Assembly (NCBI GenBank): GCA_947243795.1
Contig: OX365929.1
Span: forward strand, 1,116,001 to 1,180,000
DNA: 64,000 nucleotides
Source: Saccharomyces uvarum
Taxonomy: Eukaryota; Ascomycota; Saccharomycetes; Saccharomycetales; Saccharomycetaceae
Direction: 5' to 3'
The translations under genes were made by a program, and so were the position numbers. Of this stretch, positions 21,609-34,400 are shown piece after piece; the first letter of the stretch is position 1, and every line of letters starts with the position of its first letter. A model generated the notes under the pieces. The model saw only the letters and a list, made by a program, of their open reading frames with translations. It made no database searches and was not told the origin of the DNA.

Positions 21609-21794
21609 TGACTAAGACGGGTGAAGTAGAAGGGTGAACATGAGCGAAGGACCTGCAATTGACTAAGGAATACCCAGTATACTCTTGTCGTTGCCCTACA
21701 TCATGACCGATCGGCAGCTTTGCCCTGGCACTCGCCATAGTGATGGCTTGGCACTGAGATTCTATAAGATTATGGTGGTCTCCGTGCTTAGTAA
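21609..21794 (-). promoter_or_regulatory. Three Yap1-response-like elements upstream of TSA2
   Basis: TGACTAA at 21609-21615, TGACTAA at 21660-21666 and TTAGTAA at 21788-21794. These are known Yap1 site forms, and S. cerevisiae TSA2 is induced by oxidants through Yap1/Skn7. Position is 315-500 bp upstream of the ATG. Confidence 0.5.
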
Positions 21795-21933
21795 TAAGAA
21801 ACAGAAGCTGTTACAGATAACTTGTGAAGTTCTATATTATTATTATCTAATTAGTGGTTGGATTTTTTGTTTTCCTTATGTGATAGTACTATCTTGCCCA
21901 GTGTAAGCATAGTGATGCCTATATACGGTTACA

Positions 21934-22497
21934 TTAGTTTTCAGCGAAGATGAACTCTTTCAATTCCTCGTAGGCCTTGTCCAAGTCCTCGTTGACAATG
22001 ATTTTGTCATGGGCGCCGGTCTTGGCGTATGCTAATTCAGCTTCAGCGGCGCTTAATCTCTTGGCGATGGATTCTTCGGTTTCAGTACCTCTGCCCTCCA
22101 GTCTCTTTCTCAAATCGTCGACCGATGGTGGAGCCACAAACAGAAATTTGGCATTTAATTCTGGAACATCTTTGACAGACTTAACACCTTGCATATCGAT
22201 GTCTAAGATACAAGTCTTACCAGTTTCACCGACTTGTTTAACGGAAGCAACGGTGGTGCCGTAGTAGTTACCAGAAAATTGGGCCCATTCAATGAATTCA
22301 TTGTTTTTGATCATGGATTTGAACCCTTCGACATCAACAAAATTGTAGTCTTTTCCGTTGACTTCACCGGCTCTTGGAGTTCTGGTAGTGGACGAAACAC
22401 TAAATCCGAAGGATTTTGGGAACTCAGCAAATAGTTTCTTCAATAAGGTAGATTTGCCTGTACCACTTGGACCGGAAATAACAATAGGACGGGACAT
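21934..22497 (-). CDS. GUK1: Guanylate kinase
   Basis: 187 residues, same length as S. cerevisiae Guk1. Converts GMP and ATP to GDP and ADP in the cytosol; essential for guanine nucleotide supply and mannosylation. P-loop GPSGTGKST spans residues 9-17. The GMP-binding lid is seen in STTRTPRAGEVNGKDYNFV and the region around FIEWAQFSGNYYGT, and ILDIDMQGV follows. Codon bias is fairly strong. Divergent from NHX1. Confidence 0.98.
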   Translation of the reverse strand: MSRPIVISGPSGTGKSTLLKKLFAEFPKSFGFSVSSTTRTPRAGEVNGKDYNFVDVEGFKSMIKNNEFIEWAQFSGNYYGTTVASVKQVGETGKTCILDIDMQGVKSVKDVPELNAKFLFVAPPSVDDLRKRLEGRGTETEESIAKRLSAAEAELAYAKTGAHDKIIVNEDLDKAYEELKEFIFAEN

Positions 22498-23123
22498 TAT
22501 ATATTAGCTCTGTGGCTTAGATGTTTAATTAGAGTTTTTAGCTGAATACAAGTAACTTTCGGGTATTTATTTATTTTCAAAGCTGATTTGTTTTCTTTTT
22601 TTTTTTTTTCAAATTTTTCAAGCAAGAGTTTGAGATTTCCCCGATACGTATGTCAGTAATAAGAAAGTCACGAGAAACTTACGCGCCTCAAATAGTAGCT
22701 GGCATCATCGGTTAATCTTACATGGACCTCAAATGTTTGTTGTCCTCAAGTACCCTGTAATTCTGTACCTTGTCTTGTATAGTTAGCACGGATCAAGTGG
22801 AACTTTCTGTTCTTTGGGGTTAATGAAGACTTACGGAATACAACTGGATATGTCGGGTATTCTAAGATATCTAACACCGTGAAGCATTAGTTTAAATATG
22901 CTTGAAGCAGCGTCTTCTTGCAATGTGCGTTACTTAGGACTGTTTAAATAGTTACAAATCATTATCTACGGTGAGGTGTTTCTTATTAGCTTTTTCTACC
23001 TACGGTAAGATAAAGGGCACCCAAGATCGTAATATAGATGTAGATATAAAGCGTTTGAAGTAAACGACCGAAATCGCAGCAAAATCTTTAAATTTCCATT
23101 AGCACACTATAGTATATGGAAAG
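22498..23123. other. Divergent promoter region GUK1 / NHX1
   Basis: 626 bp with no supported gene or clear factor site. A T-rich tract at about 22595-22610 is a likely nucleosome-depleted element. Confidence 0.55.
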
Positions 23124-25022
23124 ATGTTATCTAAGGTGTTGCTAAATATAGCATTCAAGGTACTGTTGACCACCGCTAAAGGGGCCGTAGGTTCGGATGA
23201 TGATGATGAACATCTACCTTCCCCTGATCTCCCGGATGTTGACGATCCCTTAACAGGTGATCCTGATGTAGATATAAGCCCTGTTACTGAAGAAATGTTT
23301 TCTTCATGGGCCCTATGCATCATGTTGTTCTTATTAATCTCTGCATTATGGTCAGGTTATTACTTGACTCAAAAACGTATAAGAGCGGTACATGAAACTG
23401 TGCTTTCAATCTTCTATGGTATGGTCATCGGGTTGATAATAAGAATGTCCCCTGGCCATTATATTCAAGATACTGTCACGTTCAATTCCACCTATTTCTT
23501 TAATGTCCTGCTGCCACCTATCATTTTAAATAGTGGGTATGAGCTGAATCAAGCAAATTTTTTCAATAATATGGTATCCATCTTGATTTTTGCCATACCG
23601 GGGACTTTTATATCTGCTGTCGTAATAGGTATCATACTGTATGTCTGGACTTTCTTAGGATTGGAGAGCATCGACATTTCATTTGCAGATGCAATGTCTG
23701 TCGGTGCCACTTTATCAGCTACTGACCCAGTTACCATCCTTTCCATATTTAATGCCTATAAAGTTGATCCTAAATTATACACAATTATTTTTGGTGAATC
23801 TTTGTTGAACGATGCAATTTCTATTGTCATGTTTGAGACTTGCCAAAAATTCCATGGTCAACCTGCGACATTTTCTTCGGTATTTGAAGGGGCAGGCCTC
23901 TTTTTAATGACTTTCTCCGTTTCGTTATTGATCGGTGTTCTCATAGGAATTGTTGTTGCCCTTTTATTGAAGCACACACTTATAAGGCGCTATCCTCAAA
24001 TTGAGAGTTGTCTAATCCTATTAATTGCCTATGAGTCCTATTTCTTTTCCAACGGTTGCCACATGTCTGGTATTGTTTCCTTGTTATTTTGCGGTATCAC
24101 TTTGAAACATTACGCTTATTACAACATGTCAAGAAGATCACAAATCACCATTAAGTATATCTTTCAACTGTTGGCAAGATTATCTGAGAATTTTATCTTC
24201 ATCTACCTAGGTTTGGAGCTTTTCACTGAGGTAGAATTAGTTTATAAGCCGCTTTTAATCATTGTCGCTGCTATTTCTATATGTGTAGCACGTTGGTGTG
24301 CTGTATTTCCGCTATCTCAGTTCATTAATTGGATATATAGAGTGAAGACAATCAGATCTATGAACGGAGTAACTGGGGATAATATATCTATTCCTGATGA
24401 AATACCCTACAATTATCAAATGATGACCTTTTGGGCCGGATTGCGTGGTGCTGTTGGTGTTGCTTTAGCCTTGGGTATTCAAGGTGAGTATAAATTTACT
24501 TTATTGGCAACAGTTCTTGTTGTTGTTGTTTTAACTGTTATAATCTTTGGAGGTACTACGGCAGGAATGTTGGAAGTTTTAAATATCAAAACCGGCTGTA
24601 TAAGTGAAGAAGATACATCCGATGACGAATTTGATATAGAAGCTCCAAGGACAATAAATTTTATGAGTGGTAGCCCTATGCAGACAGATTTAGGGCCATA
24701 CTCTGATAACAATTCACCAGATATTTCAATAGATCAACCAATAGTCAGCAACAACAAGAGTGTTCCTGATCATCCATCAATGGGTGGCAATACCTTCGGA
24801 GAATTGGACGATACCGAAAACGCCAGCCCTGACTTCGGAAGACCATCAATCGATAAGCGTAATTTAAGAGATAAGCTAGGTACGATCTTCAATTCCGACT
24901 CACAATGGTTCCAGAATTTTGATGAACAAGTATTAAAGCCCGTGTTCTTGGATAACGTGTCGCCGTCCGTGCAAGACTCAGCCACACAGTCACCTTCCGA
25001 ATTCACTTCTCAAAATCACTAG
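23124..25022 (+). CDS. NHX1: Nhx1, endosomal Na+(K+)/H+ exchanger
   Basis: 632 residues (S. cerevisiae 633). It exchanges luminal protons for Na+ or K+ in late endosomes and the prevacuolar compartment, controlling vesicle pH and trafficking. An N-terminal hydrophobic segment (signal-like) is followed by about 11-12 membrane segments from roughly residue 60 to 480. The CPA1 signatures FFNVLLPPIILNSGY (amiloride-site region), SATDPVTILSIF and FGESLLNDAIS are present. The C-terminal 150 residues are hydrophilic, Asp/Ser-rich and end in a disordered tail. The first ATG gives the conserved MLSKVLLNIAFKVLL. Confidence 0.97.
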   Translation: MLSKVLLNIAFKVLLTTAKGAVGSDDDDEHLPSPDLPDVDDPLTGDPDVDISPVTEEMFSSWALCIMLFLLISALWSGYYLTQKRIRAVHETVLSIFYGMVIGLIIRMSPGHYIQDTVTFNSTYFFNVLLPPIILNSGYELNQANFFNNMVSILIFAIPGTFISAVVIGIILYVWTFLGLESIDISFADAMSVGATLSATDPVTILSIFNAYKVDPKLYTIIFGESLLNDAISIVMFETCQKFHGQPATFSSVFEGAGLFLMTFSVSLLIGVLIGIVVALLLKHTLIRRYPQIESCLILLIAYESYFFSNGCHMSGIVSLLFCGITLKHYAYYNMSRRSQITIKYIFQLLARLSENFIFIYLGLELFTEVELVYKPLLIIVAAISICVARWCAVFPLSQFINWIYRVKTIRSMNGVTGDNISIPDEIPYNYQMMTFWAGLRGAVGVALALGIQGEYKFTLLATVLVVVVLTVIIFGGTTAGMLEVLNIKTGCISEEDTSDDEFDIEAPRTINFMSGSPMQTDLGPYSDNNSPDISIDQPIVSNNKSVPDHPSMGGNTFGELDDTENASPDFGRPSIDKRNLRDKLGTIFNSDSQWFQNFDEQVLKPVFLDNVSPSVQDSATQSPSEFTSQNH

Positions 25023-25445
25023 ACTCTTGCCTATTACTTTATTTTACTATAAATATATCAATTAAGCCTTTATACATTCCTTTACTCGGCTTCTACGAAG
25101 GGCATCTTCTTCTGTTACTCTTTTCATATAAGCACTCTTTCGCTAGGAATACATATAGACACTCCTATATAAGTAAGTGTTCTTACTTAGTAAGCTTTGA
25201 CATGTGTTACCCGATCTCAAAACGCTCTTCATTTTGCCGCTTTGTGATAATGAGGAATTTCTACTAGCTTCTAAAGAGCTGAATACTAAATCATCATAAT
25301 CCAGAAGAAACAAAAAGGATAAGGTAAACATCAGCATATCAAACGCATACCTCAGCTATTGAATACCTACAGCTTCTTGTATCATTGGTCGGAAAACAGT
25401 GTATTTTTGGTTTGCTTTTTTGTCGTTCATTGAAGATATACATTT
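25023..25445. other. NHX1-TOM1 intergenic region
   Basis: 423 bp with no gene. TTACCCG at 25207-25213 is a Reb1-type site about 235 bp before the TOM1 ATG. Confidence 0.6.
25207..25213 (+). promoter_or_regulatory. Reb1-type site in the TOM1 promoter
   Basis: TTACCCG in GTTACCCGATC, about 235 bp upstream of the TOM1 start codon. Confidence 0.5.
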
Positions 25446-28400
25446 ATGGTGCTTTTTACTCGGTGTGAAAAAGCAAGAAAGGAGAAACTTGCTGCTAGTT
25501 TTAAGGCATTAGTTGACTATTTGGTCGATTGTGATGTCCCCACCTTCTTAGCAAGAATTGAGACTATACAAGAATGGGACCGGTCAAGAGATGACCTTTA
25601 CGTTTGGATTCCCATTCTAGATCGAATGGATGAACTCCTGTCGAAAGTGGCAGAAAAATATAATTACAAACAAGATTCTAAAAAGGAATCTGAAGTTAAA
25701 CTAGTAGAAATGGAAGCGCATGACGTTATTTACTGCCTGAAGATGCTACAATTTACTCGTCGATTACTTCTGAACACAGAAAACAGATTTGTTTACTCCT
25801 CTGGAGATGTTTTAATACATCTGCTAAATTGTCCAAACTTCACAATAAAATTGGCAGTAATGAGGATTTTGGCCATATTAGGCGAAAGATTTGTCATAGC
25901 GAGAGAAAAGATAGTTGCACATAATATTTTTGGTGATCATGATTTAAGGAAAAATGCTCTTAAGCTAGCATTATCTTTGTCGTCTTCTGTCATGGATGAA
26001 GATGGAGAACATTTTTCACTCGTAGATTTGTACTTTGATAAGAAGAAAGTTCCTCAAAAATGGAGAAAGTTAAGATTTACGCACTATACTTCAAATGGCT
26101 TCAAAAAGTCAAATCTGTCAAAAAATAACACTAATGAGGCAACCTCCATTAAGAAGGTGACGATGACAAGCCAAGAATTATGTGATCACTCTTTGCAGCA
26201 AATCTTTGATAAAGGTATGGAACTTTTACCATCAGAAAGCTGGTTTGACTTTTCGGTAAAAGCCTCGGTGGCAAAGGCCTTCAGTGATGATTCCAGTGAA
26301 AATAAAGATTTGAGAAATTTAATCATTGAAACAAAATTGAATGCTATTGCATTCGTAAACACTATTTTCTCACCTCCTCAAGTGAGTTCCAAATTATTCG
26401 AATTAGATCCTTACGCTTTCAACAGTTTAACTGACTTGATTTCGTTATCTGAAACCAAAATACCAAAGGAACTAAGAACAGACGCTCTTTTCACATTGGA
26501 ATGTATTTCCTTGAAGCACGTCTGGTGTTCAGACATCATTAGAAACCTTGGTGGTAACATATCGCACGGCCTATTGTTCCAGATTCTGCGTTACATTGCC
26601 AAGACATTGAGAGAAGCGACAGATGAGGTTGACGAAGAGTATAATGTGAGGTTTTTCTACTTGATATCAAACCTAGCCGACGTTAAACCTTTGCATGAAT
26701 CTCTGTTTGCTGCCGGCTTGATTCCTACATTATTGGAGATTGTATCTATAAGAAACTGTTCGTACAAGCGTACGCTAGCCTCTGCAACACACCTTTTGGA
26801 GACGTTTATAGATAACAGTGAAACTGCCACTGAATTCATCGAAAACGATGGTTTTACTATGTTAATCACTTCTGTGGCCAATGAGATTGATTTTACACTT
26901 GAACATCCAGAAACATGGCAACCGCCAAAATATTCTGTGGTTTATTACTCAATTTCCTTCAGAGAGTTGGCATATATCAGAAGTTTGCTGAAGCTCGTTC
27001 TCAAATTATTAAGTACAGACTCAGGAGATAGGATTAGAAATTTGATAGATTCACCAATACTTGTTTCATTAAAGAAAATCCTGGAGAATAAACTTGTATT
27101 TGGTTTAAATTTAATAACTTACACTCTCGATGTAGTACAAAAAGTAATAAATAGTGAGCCTACTATTTATCCTGTTCTCGTTGAAGCAGGTCTGATTCCA
27201 TATATCGTTGAAAATTTCCCAAAGCTACTAGGGCCTTCTGCAGAATTATTGAGTTTACTTCCTGATGTCATTTCCGCAATATGCTTGAATTCAGAGGGTC
27301 TAAACCAAGTTAAAGAAAAAGGTCTTATAAACCATCTATTTGATTTTTTGCTCGATGCTGATCACGCGCGTATATTAACCGGTGGCGATCGCTCTACCGA
27401 ATACGGTACTGACATCGATGAATTGGCAAGACATTATCCGGATTTGAAGGCAAATATTGTAGAGGCTTTATGTGATGTAATTAGAAAAATGCCAAGTGCA
27501 TATAAAGATGAAAGAGAATTTCTTTTCACTTCGCCAAAAGATGAGAAATATTTCTTTCAAGAAAAAAATGAAGAAGTGCTGGTTGATAAAGAGGAGCATG
27601 AGCCCGCTTATTGGGAGTTATTAGATAAGGGAACTATGTTGGATACATTCACTAGTGTTTTGTTTGGTATGTCATTGGGAAATGGCTCTTTTTCGCAGGT
27701 TCCACAACATCTAGAAGCTAAAGATTTTTTGGCAATTCTATTCATGGAAAATCCACCTTATGAATACTTTACTTCTGTAGCAATATCAAATGTCACCGAA
27801 GTCCTTCAGTATTTGGATGAAAAATATGAAGATTATGCATTTATGGACGTAATGAAAACATTAAATGACCAACTAGAAAATTTGGGTGAATTCTTAAACA
27901 GTCCTAATGACGCTAGTTTCTTTTTGGCAAAGGATGGCGGCACTTCGGTGCGTAAATGTCATTCAAAGCTTTGTCGACTTGCTGCTATTTTGAACATTGT
28001 TACAAATGTTTACGTTGATCTTACAACCCTATCGTGTAAGAGAATCATGCAAATCTACAGTTATTTCAATAAAAGCGGCTTTTCTCTAATAAAAAATTTA
28101 AAATTACTACTCCAAAAGTGTGCATTAGAGGAAATGTATTTACGCCAACATATGCCAGATTCTATTATAACGGAAACTATGCCATTACCCATAGTAGATG
28201 TTTCAGGAGATGGGCCGCCGCTTCAAATATATATCCATGATCCAAAAAAGGGTGACCAAAAGGGAAAAGTTACTAGCATAAAAACAAGAAACACTCTTCA
28301 AGTGCGAACAACACTGTATACCTTGCAATCCAGTACTGCAATTTTATTCCGTTGTTTCTTAAGATTAAGTCACTCCAGAAGTATGGACCTGGAACACAAA

Positions 28401-31400
28401 GATTTAACAACTGAGATTCACATCTTCGAAAACGTTGTTGAAAATGTTTTTGAAATGTTAAAGGTCACCGAACTTGAAGGTCATTTACCGTACTTTCTTG
28501 TTCTGCTAAACTTCAATACCTTTGTGTTTACGATTCCGAAAGCTTCTCCAAACTCAACTGAAATTTTACAAACAATACCCGCTTATATTTTCTATCAAAA
28601 GGGAGGTTATTTACTTTATTTGCAAATTATAAGGGATCTTTTTACAAGAATGACAAAAATAAAAGATATTTCTTCCCTTGACAATTTAAATTACATAGAT
28701 GAATCGAACGGTATTTTAACTCTGAGCTGCTTAATAAATGCCCTAACTTTTCTCAACAAGTCTATGCAAACTGAAACCATGGAAAATGTTCAAAGTATAG
28801 GTAAGTACTACATTTCAGTAGATGAAGATTACAATATCATGAAAGCCCTTACGGTTCCTATTAAAGTAATGGCTCTGGCAATGATTTTAGATTTGGATAA
28901 ATCTGATGGACTGTTCAAGACACAGTCTCGTAATGTGCCTTATTCTGTATTCAAGCAACTCTTGAGTATGCTGAAGAATGTATTCACCACCGTTAATATT
29001 CACACCAAAGAACTGTATGAATTGCACTGGGACTTGGTATTCCCACCAATTAGAAAAATAAACTTATTTGAGCAGGTTGATATTCCCGGCGATGTTGCGG
29101 CGAATTACTTAACAGAGACTGGGGACGACCTTCCTACAGATAACAGTATTGGTCTTTTCTCGCCTGAACAGTGGGAAAAGTATGTAAAATTAGCCGGAGA
29201 AGATAAGTCAATATACTACCCACAACCAATACAAGCACAATACTACAAAGGATGTACCTCCAAAGAGCTAGATGAACTAAGGGATACTTTCTTCAATGAT
29301 GGGCTGCCCTCTAGGATTTTTACAGTACTACCCTTCTATCCCAAACTTGTTAATGCTTTTGCAAAGACTCTACTACAAATTTTTACAAAATACGATGAAC
29401 CCAATGAAGTATTTGCTGGCAAAATATTGGATAGGATTCTGGAGACGAAATTGGACGATCCCGCCACTTTATCCTCGTTAATTCATTTATTCGGTATATT
29501 TCTGAATGAGAAATATATTTATCAAAAGGCTTCGCACTTGATGCAAAAGTTCATTGAATATCTCGAAAAGTCTCTGAAGCCAGAACATGTTAACACACCT
29601 TGGTTTTCGAAAGCTCTTTACGTTTACGAGATCATAATAGCAAAATCAGAATTGCCCCAGTTTGAAGAACTGTCTAAGGATGTTCTCTTGAGATATCCTT
29701 TACTTTCTATGGCCAAAGTCTTCCGCATACCAGAATCTATAAAGCAGAAATTGTTTGATATATTGATCAGAGTTTCTGATATTTCCAATTTTTATTCCGC
29801 GCTGGCAACATCGCGTATATTAATTTTTTACTCTAGGGACGAATTCTACGCTAATAACATAGCCAGATCAGGTATTTTATCAAGATTACTAAAAGTGATT
29901 GGAAGTTTCCAAAAATTAGACAAAATTAACTTTCTAGAGTCATCTTTTCTTTTATTAACAAGAAGATGTTTTGAAACGAATGAAAACGTCGATAATTTGA
30001 TACGTGCAGAAGTTGATAGGAGCTTTACTGCTAGACCGTTAGGCGACGGAGATAATGTTGTACGTGAACTAACAACTATTTTAGAAGAGAAAGCGCATGT
30101 AGTTATGCGTAGTCCCTCTCAATTCATTGACATTCTTTGCGAAACGGCTCGATTCCAAGAATTTGATGAGCAAGGTGCTTTGATTGATTACTCGTTGAAA
30201 AGATTTTTGGATAAGAAAAAGGAAGATACCCGAGTTATTCTAGACAAGGCTGATATATATGAGAGAACAGGAATTATGCATTTATTATTATCACAGCTCA
30301 TGGCTGCTTCTGAAAAAGACTGGTTATCTGAACCGGCTAATTCTTTAGACTTGCCGGAGAACAAGAAAAATCAACTGGATCCATCAAGAAATCCCGTTTG
30401 TGCTTACATGATCTTTCTTTTGAAGCTTCTGGTTGAGCTAGTTAGCAGTTATAATCAGTGTAAATTTGAATTTCTAACCTTCAGCAGAAGAAACACATAT
30501 GCAGAACGTCCAAGACCAAGAACTACCGCTATCAACTTTTTCCTTTACAGATTATTGGACAAACCTGTTGGAAATGACCATGATAAGCACGAAGCTAAAA
30601 GAAGAGAAGTTGTTGGAATGTTAGCGCGTTCCGTTATTATCGGTTTCTTAGCTACTGTTCAAGATGACAAAACAATCAAAAGTGATGTCAAGATTGTTGA
30701 TCCTCATATGAATTTTATTAGAAAATTTACCATTGAGGCCATAATGAAAGCAATTCGAAATGCGACTTCTTCTTCCAAACTTTTGGAGGGCAATCATTTG
30801 AAGTTAGATATGTGGTTCAGAATTATTACGTCAATGGTTTATGTTCAGGCGCCACATCTTCGCCAACTTCTTGATCCGAATAAGGTTGAGGCTGACCAAT
30901 GCCAATTGTGTAAGCTCGTTATAGATTTGGGTCTTCCATCAGTTATTACAGAAGCTATGGCCAGTATAGATTTAAACTACCCGTTCTCAAAGAAAATATT
31001 CAACGTAGCTGTTGAAGCCCTAAATACCATCAGTTCAACGAGGAACAATTTTTCGGAGCACTTCAAGATTGAAGATCATGACGAAGTTGATGACGAGGTT
31101 GATGAATCTGATAAGGAAGAGATTCCAGACATGTTCAAAAACTCGGCACTCGGGATGTATGATGTAGAAGATATTGAGGAAGATGACGATGACGACGACG
31201 ATACTTCGTTAATTGGAGATGGTGATGCTATGGCCTTTGTTGATAGTGACAATGGATTTGAAGTAGTGTTTAGTGATGAAGATGACGATATGGGAGAAGA
31301 AGGTGAAGGAGATGCTCATTCAAGGTCAGAGGAAAACGACTTATCCTCAGAAATGGATTCAAGCACAACAGGCGGTTCAGATGTTGACTATGAAGTTGAC

Positions 31401-34400
31401 GACGCAGAAGGATTAGTTATTAATATTGACCAACCATCAGGAGATGACGAAGATATGGCTGATTACGATATCGATCATAGCCATTCTCCCCATACTGGTG
31501 ATGAAGATGAAGGTTCTATGGACGTCATAGAAGTTTACGATGATGAGCTAAGCTCTGAATATGATGTCGATTTGAGCGATTATGACGTGGATGAGTCAGA
31601 TTGGGATTCTGGATTATCCAGTTTGTCCATTTCAGATGAAGAAGGGGAAAGTAGCGAAAATGAGCCGATTAACTCCACCAGAATGGGAGATTCAAGAAGA
31701 AGGTGGTTGATAGCCGAAGGTGTTGAACTTTCAGATGACTCACAAGGGGAAAGTGAAGATGACGGCAGAGATCTTTTCCGTGATATAGAACACATCTTTT
31801 CAAATGAAAATGAACCTTTGTTTAGGGTTCATGATGAGATGCGTCATAGAAATCATCGTCGCTCCATTAATCGAACTCATTTCCATTCTGCTATGAGTGC
31901 ACCCTCATTAAGTTTGCTGAATCGTGGGAGAAGAAACCAAAGTAATTTAATTAATCCTTTAGGCCCTACAGGATTAGAACAAATTGAGAATGATATTTCT
32001 GACCAAGTAACTGTTGCTGGTTCAGGTTCTCGCCCGAGATCCCATCATTTACATTTTTCAGAAGTCCTTTTGTCGGGTGGTGTGTTTGATGAACCTGTTT
32101 TGGATGGCATCATTTTAAAGTCTACGGTATCAAGATGGAAGGATATATTTGATATGTTTTATGACTCAAAAACATATGCTAATTGTATCATACCCACTGT
32201 TATCAACAGAATATACAAGGTTAGCTTAGATTTGCAAGAAAATTCTGAAAAACACAAACAAGAAAAATCGAAGGATAAGCACCCTATTTTCCATGAGCCA
32301 AGGGTGGAAAGTATTAGTAGTACAGACGCCATGTCAGCAGAAGAAGATAGCGTGCAAGCAAGCAACGTTTCCCATGAGGATCATGAACCTGTCTATGTTA
32401 CTATTCAAGGATCTGAAGTAGACATTGGTGGCACAGATATCGATCCTGAGTTCATGAATGCCTTACCAGACGACATAAGAGCCGATGTATTTGCACAACA
32501 TATTAGAGAAAGAAGAGCTGAAGCCAGACTTGATTCAGAACACAATGCGCACTCCAGGGAAATCGATTCCGATTTTCTAGAAGCAATTCCTGAAGATATT
32601 AGAGAAGGCATTTTAGACACCGAAGCAGAAGAGCAAAGGATGTTTGTTAGAATAGGTTCCTCTGCGAATGTGCTTAGAGCGGACGATGGTGCTATCGATA
32701 ACGATGAGGAAGCTGAAAATTTAGATCATGAAAATAGCCATGATCGTAACACTGTTGAGCCTGAGAAGAAAAAGCCAGCAAGAATATACTTTGCCCCATT
32801 GATTGATCGTGCTGGTATTGCTTCGCTAATGAAATCGGTGTTTATCTCTAAACCTTACATTCAGCGTGAAATATACCACGAACTATTTTATCGCTTATGC
32901 TCTAGTAAGCAAAATAGGAACGATTTAATGAATACGTTTCTATTCATTTTGAGTGAAGGTATCATAGACCAGCACTCTTTAGAAAAAGTTTATAACATAA
33001 TTTCTAGCAGAGCGATGGGGCACGCGAAAGCTACAACCGTCAGGCAATTACCTCCAGACTGTACCCCGCTTACAGTGGCTAATCAAACTATTGAAATCTT
33101 ACAAAACCTGATTGATGCAGATTCTAGATTGAAATACTTTCTCATCGCAGAACACGATAACCTGATAGTAAACAAAGCAAATAATAAGTCCAGGAAAGAA
33201 GTGCTTACTGATAAAAAATCAAGATGGCCTCTGTGGCATTTATTCTCCCTCCTAGATAGAAAGCTCATCACAGATGAAAGTGTGTTAATGGATTTATTGA
33301 CAAGGATATTACAAGTCTGTACAAAAACGTTGGCTGTTCTTTCAATCAGTTCGAATGGTAAAGAAAATTTAAATAAAAAGTTTCAATTACCAGATTTCGA
33401 TGAGGATGACCTCATGAAAATTTTATCCATCATCACGCTCGATAGTTGTACCACAAGAGTATTTCAGCAAACATTGAATATAATTTACAATCTTTGTAAA
33501 ATAAAGGGGTGTATGGCCATTTTTACACAACACCTAGTATCTTTGGCTATAGACATAATGGGCAAATTAAAGGATGCTCTGGATGGCTTATCCCATGAGG
33601 TGGGTACGATAACGAATGGGATGGAGATCAACTCAGAACTGCTACAGAAATTCACCCTTCCAAGTTCTGATCAAGCAAAGCTATTGAAAATTCTCACTAC
33701 AGTTGATTTCCTCTATACTCATAAAAGAAAGGAAGAGGAGCGGAATATTAAAGACTTGCAATCTTTGTACGATCAAATGAACAGTGGTTCCGTGTGGTCC
33801 TCATTGAGCGAATGTTTGACCCAATTTGAAAAAAGTCAAGCTATCAATACTTCAGCAACCATCTTGCTTCCATTGATTGAATCACTCATGGTGGTATGCA
33901 GACGAAGTGACTTGAGTCAAAACAGAAATACGGCAAATAAATATGAAGATGCTAAATTACTTGATTTTTCCAAGACACGTGTTGAAAACTTATTCTTCCC
34001 ATTTACTGATGCTCACAAGAAACTGCTAAATCAGATGATTCGGTCAAATCCGAAGTTAATGAGTGGCCCTTTCGCACTTTTAGTCAAGAATCCAAAGGTT
34101 TTGGATTTTGATAATAAAAGGTACTTCTTCAATGCCAAATTGAAGCCCGATAATCAAGAGCGCCCTAAATTACCCATTACTGTTCGCCGTGAGCAAGTTT
34201 TCTTAGACTCCTATCGAGCTTTGTTTTTCAAAACGAACGATGAGATCAAGAACTCAAGGTTGGAAATTACATTCAAAGGAGAGAGCGGTGTCGATGCTGG
34301 TGGTCTAACCAGAGAATGGTATCAAGTGCTTTCCAGACAGATGTTTAACCCAGATTACGCTCTTTTCCTTCCTGTGCCATCGGATAAGACCACCTTCCAT

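Larger units (their letters stand above)
21295..21933. other. TSA2 promoter and GUK1 3' region
   Basis: 639 bp with no supported gene. It holds the Reb1-like and Yap1-like motifs listed separately. Frames at 21319-21738 and 21685-21906 are unsupported. Confidence 0.6.
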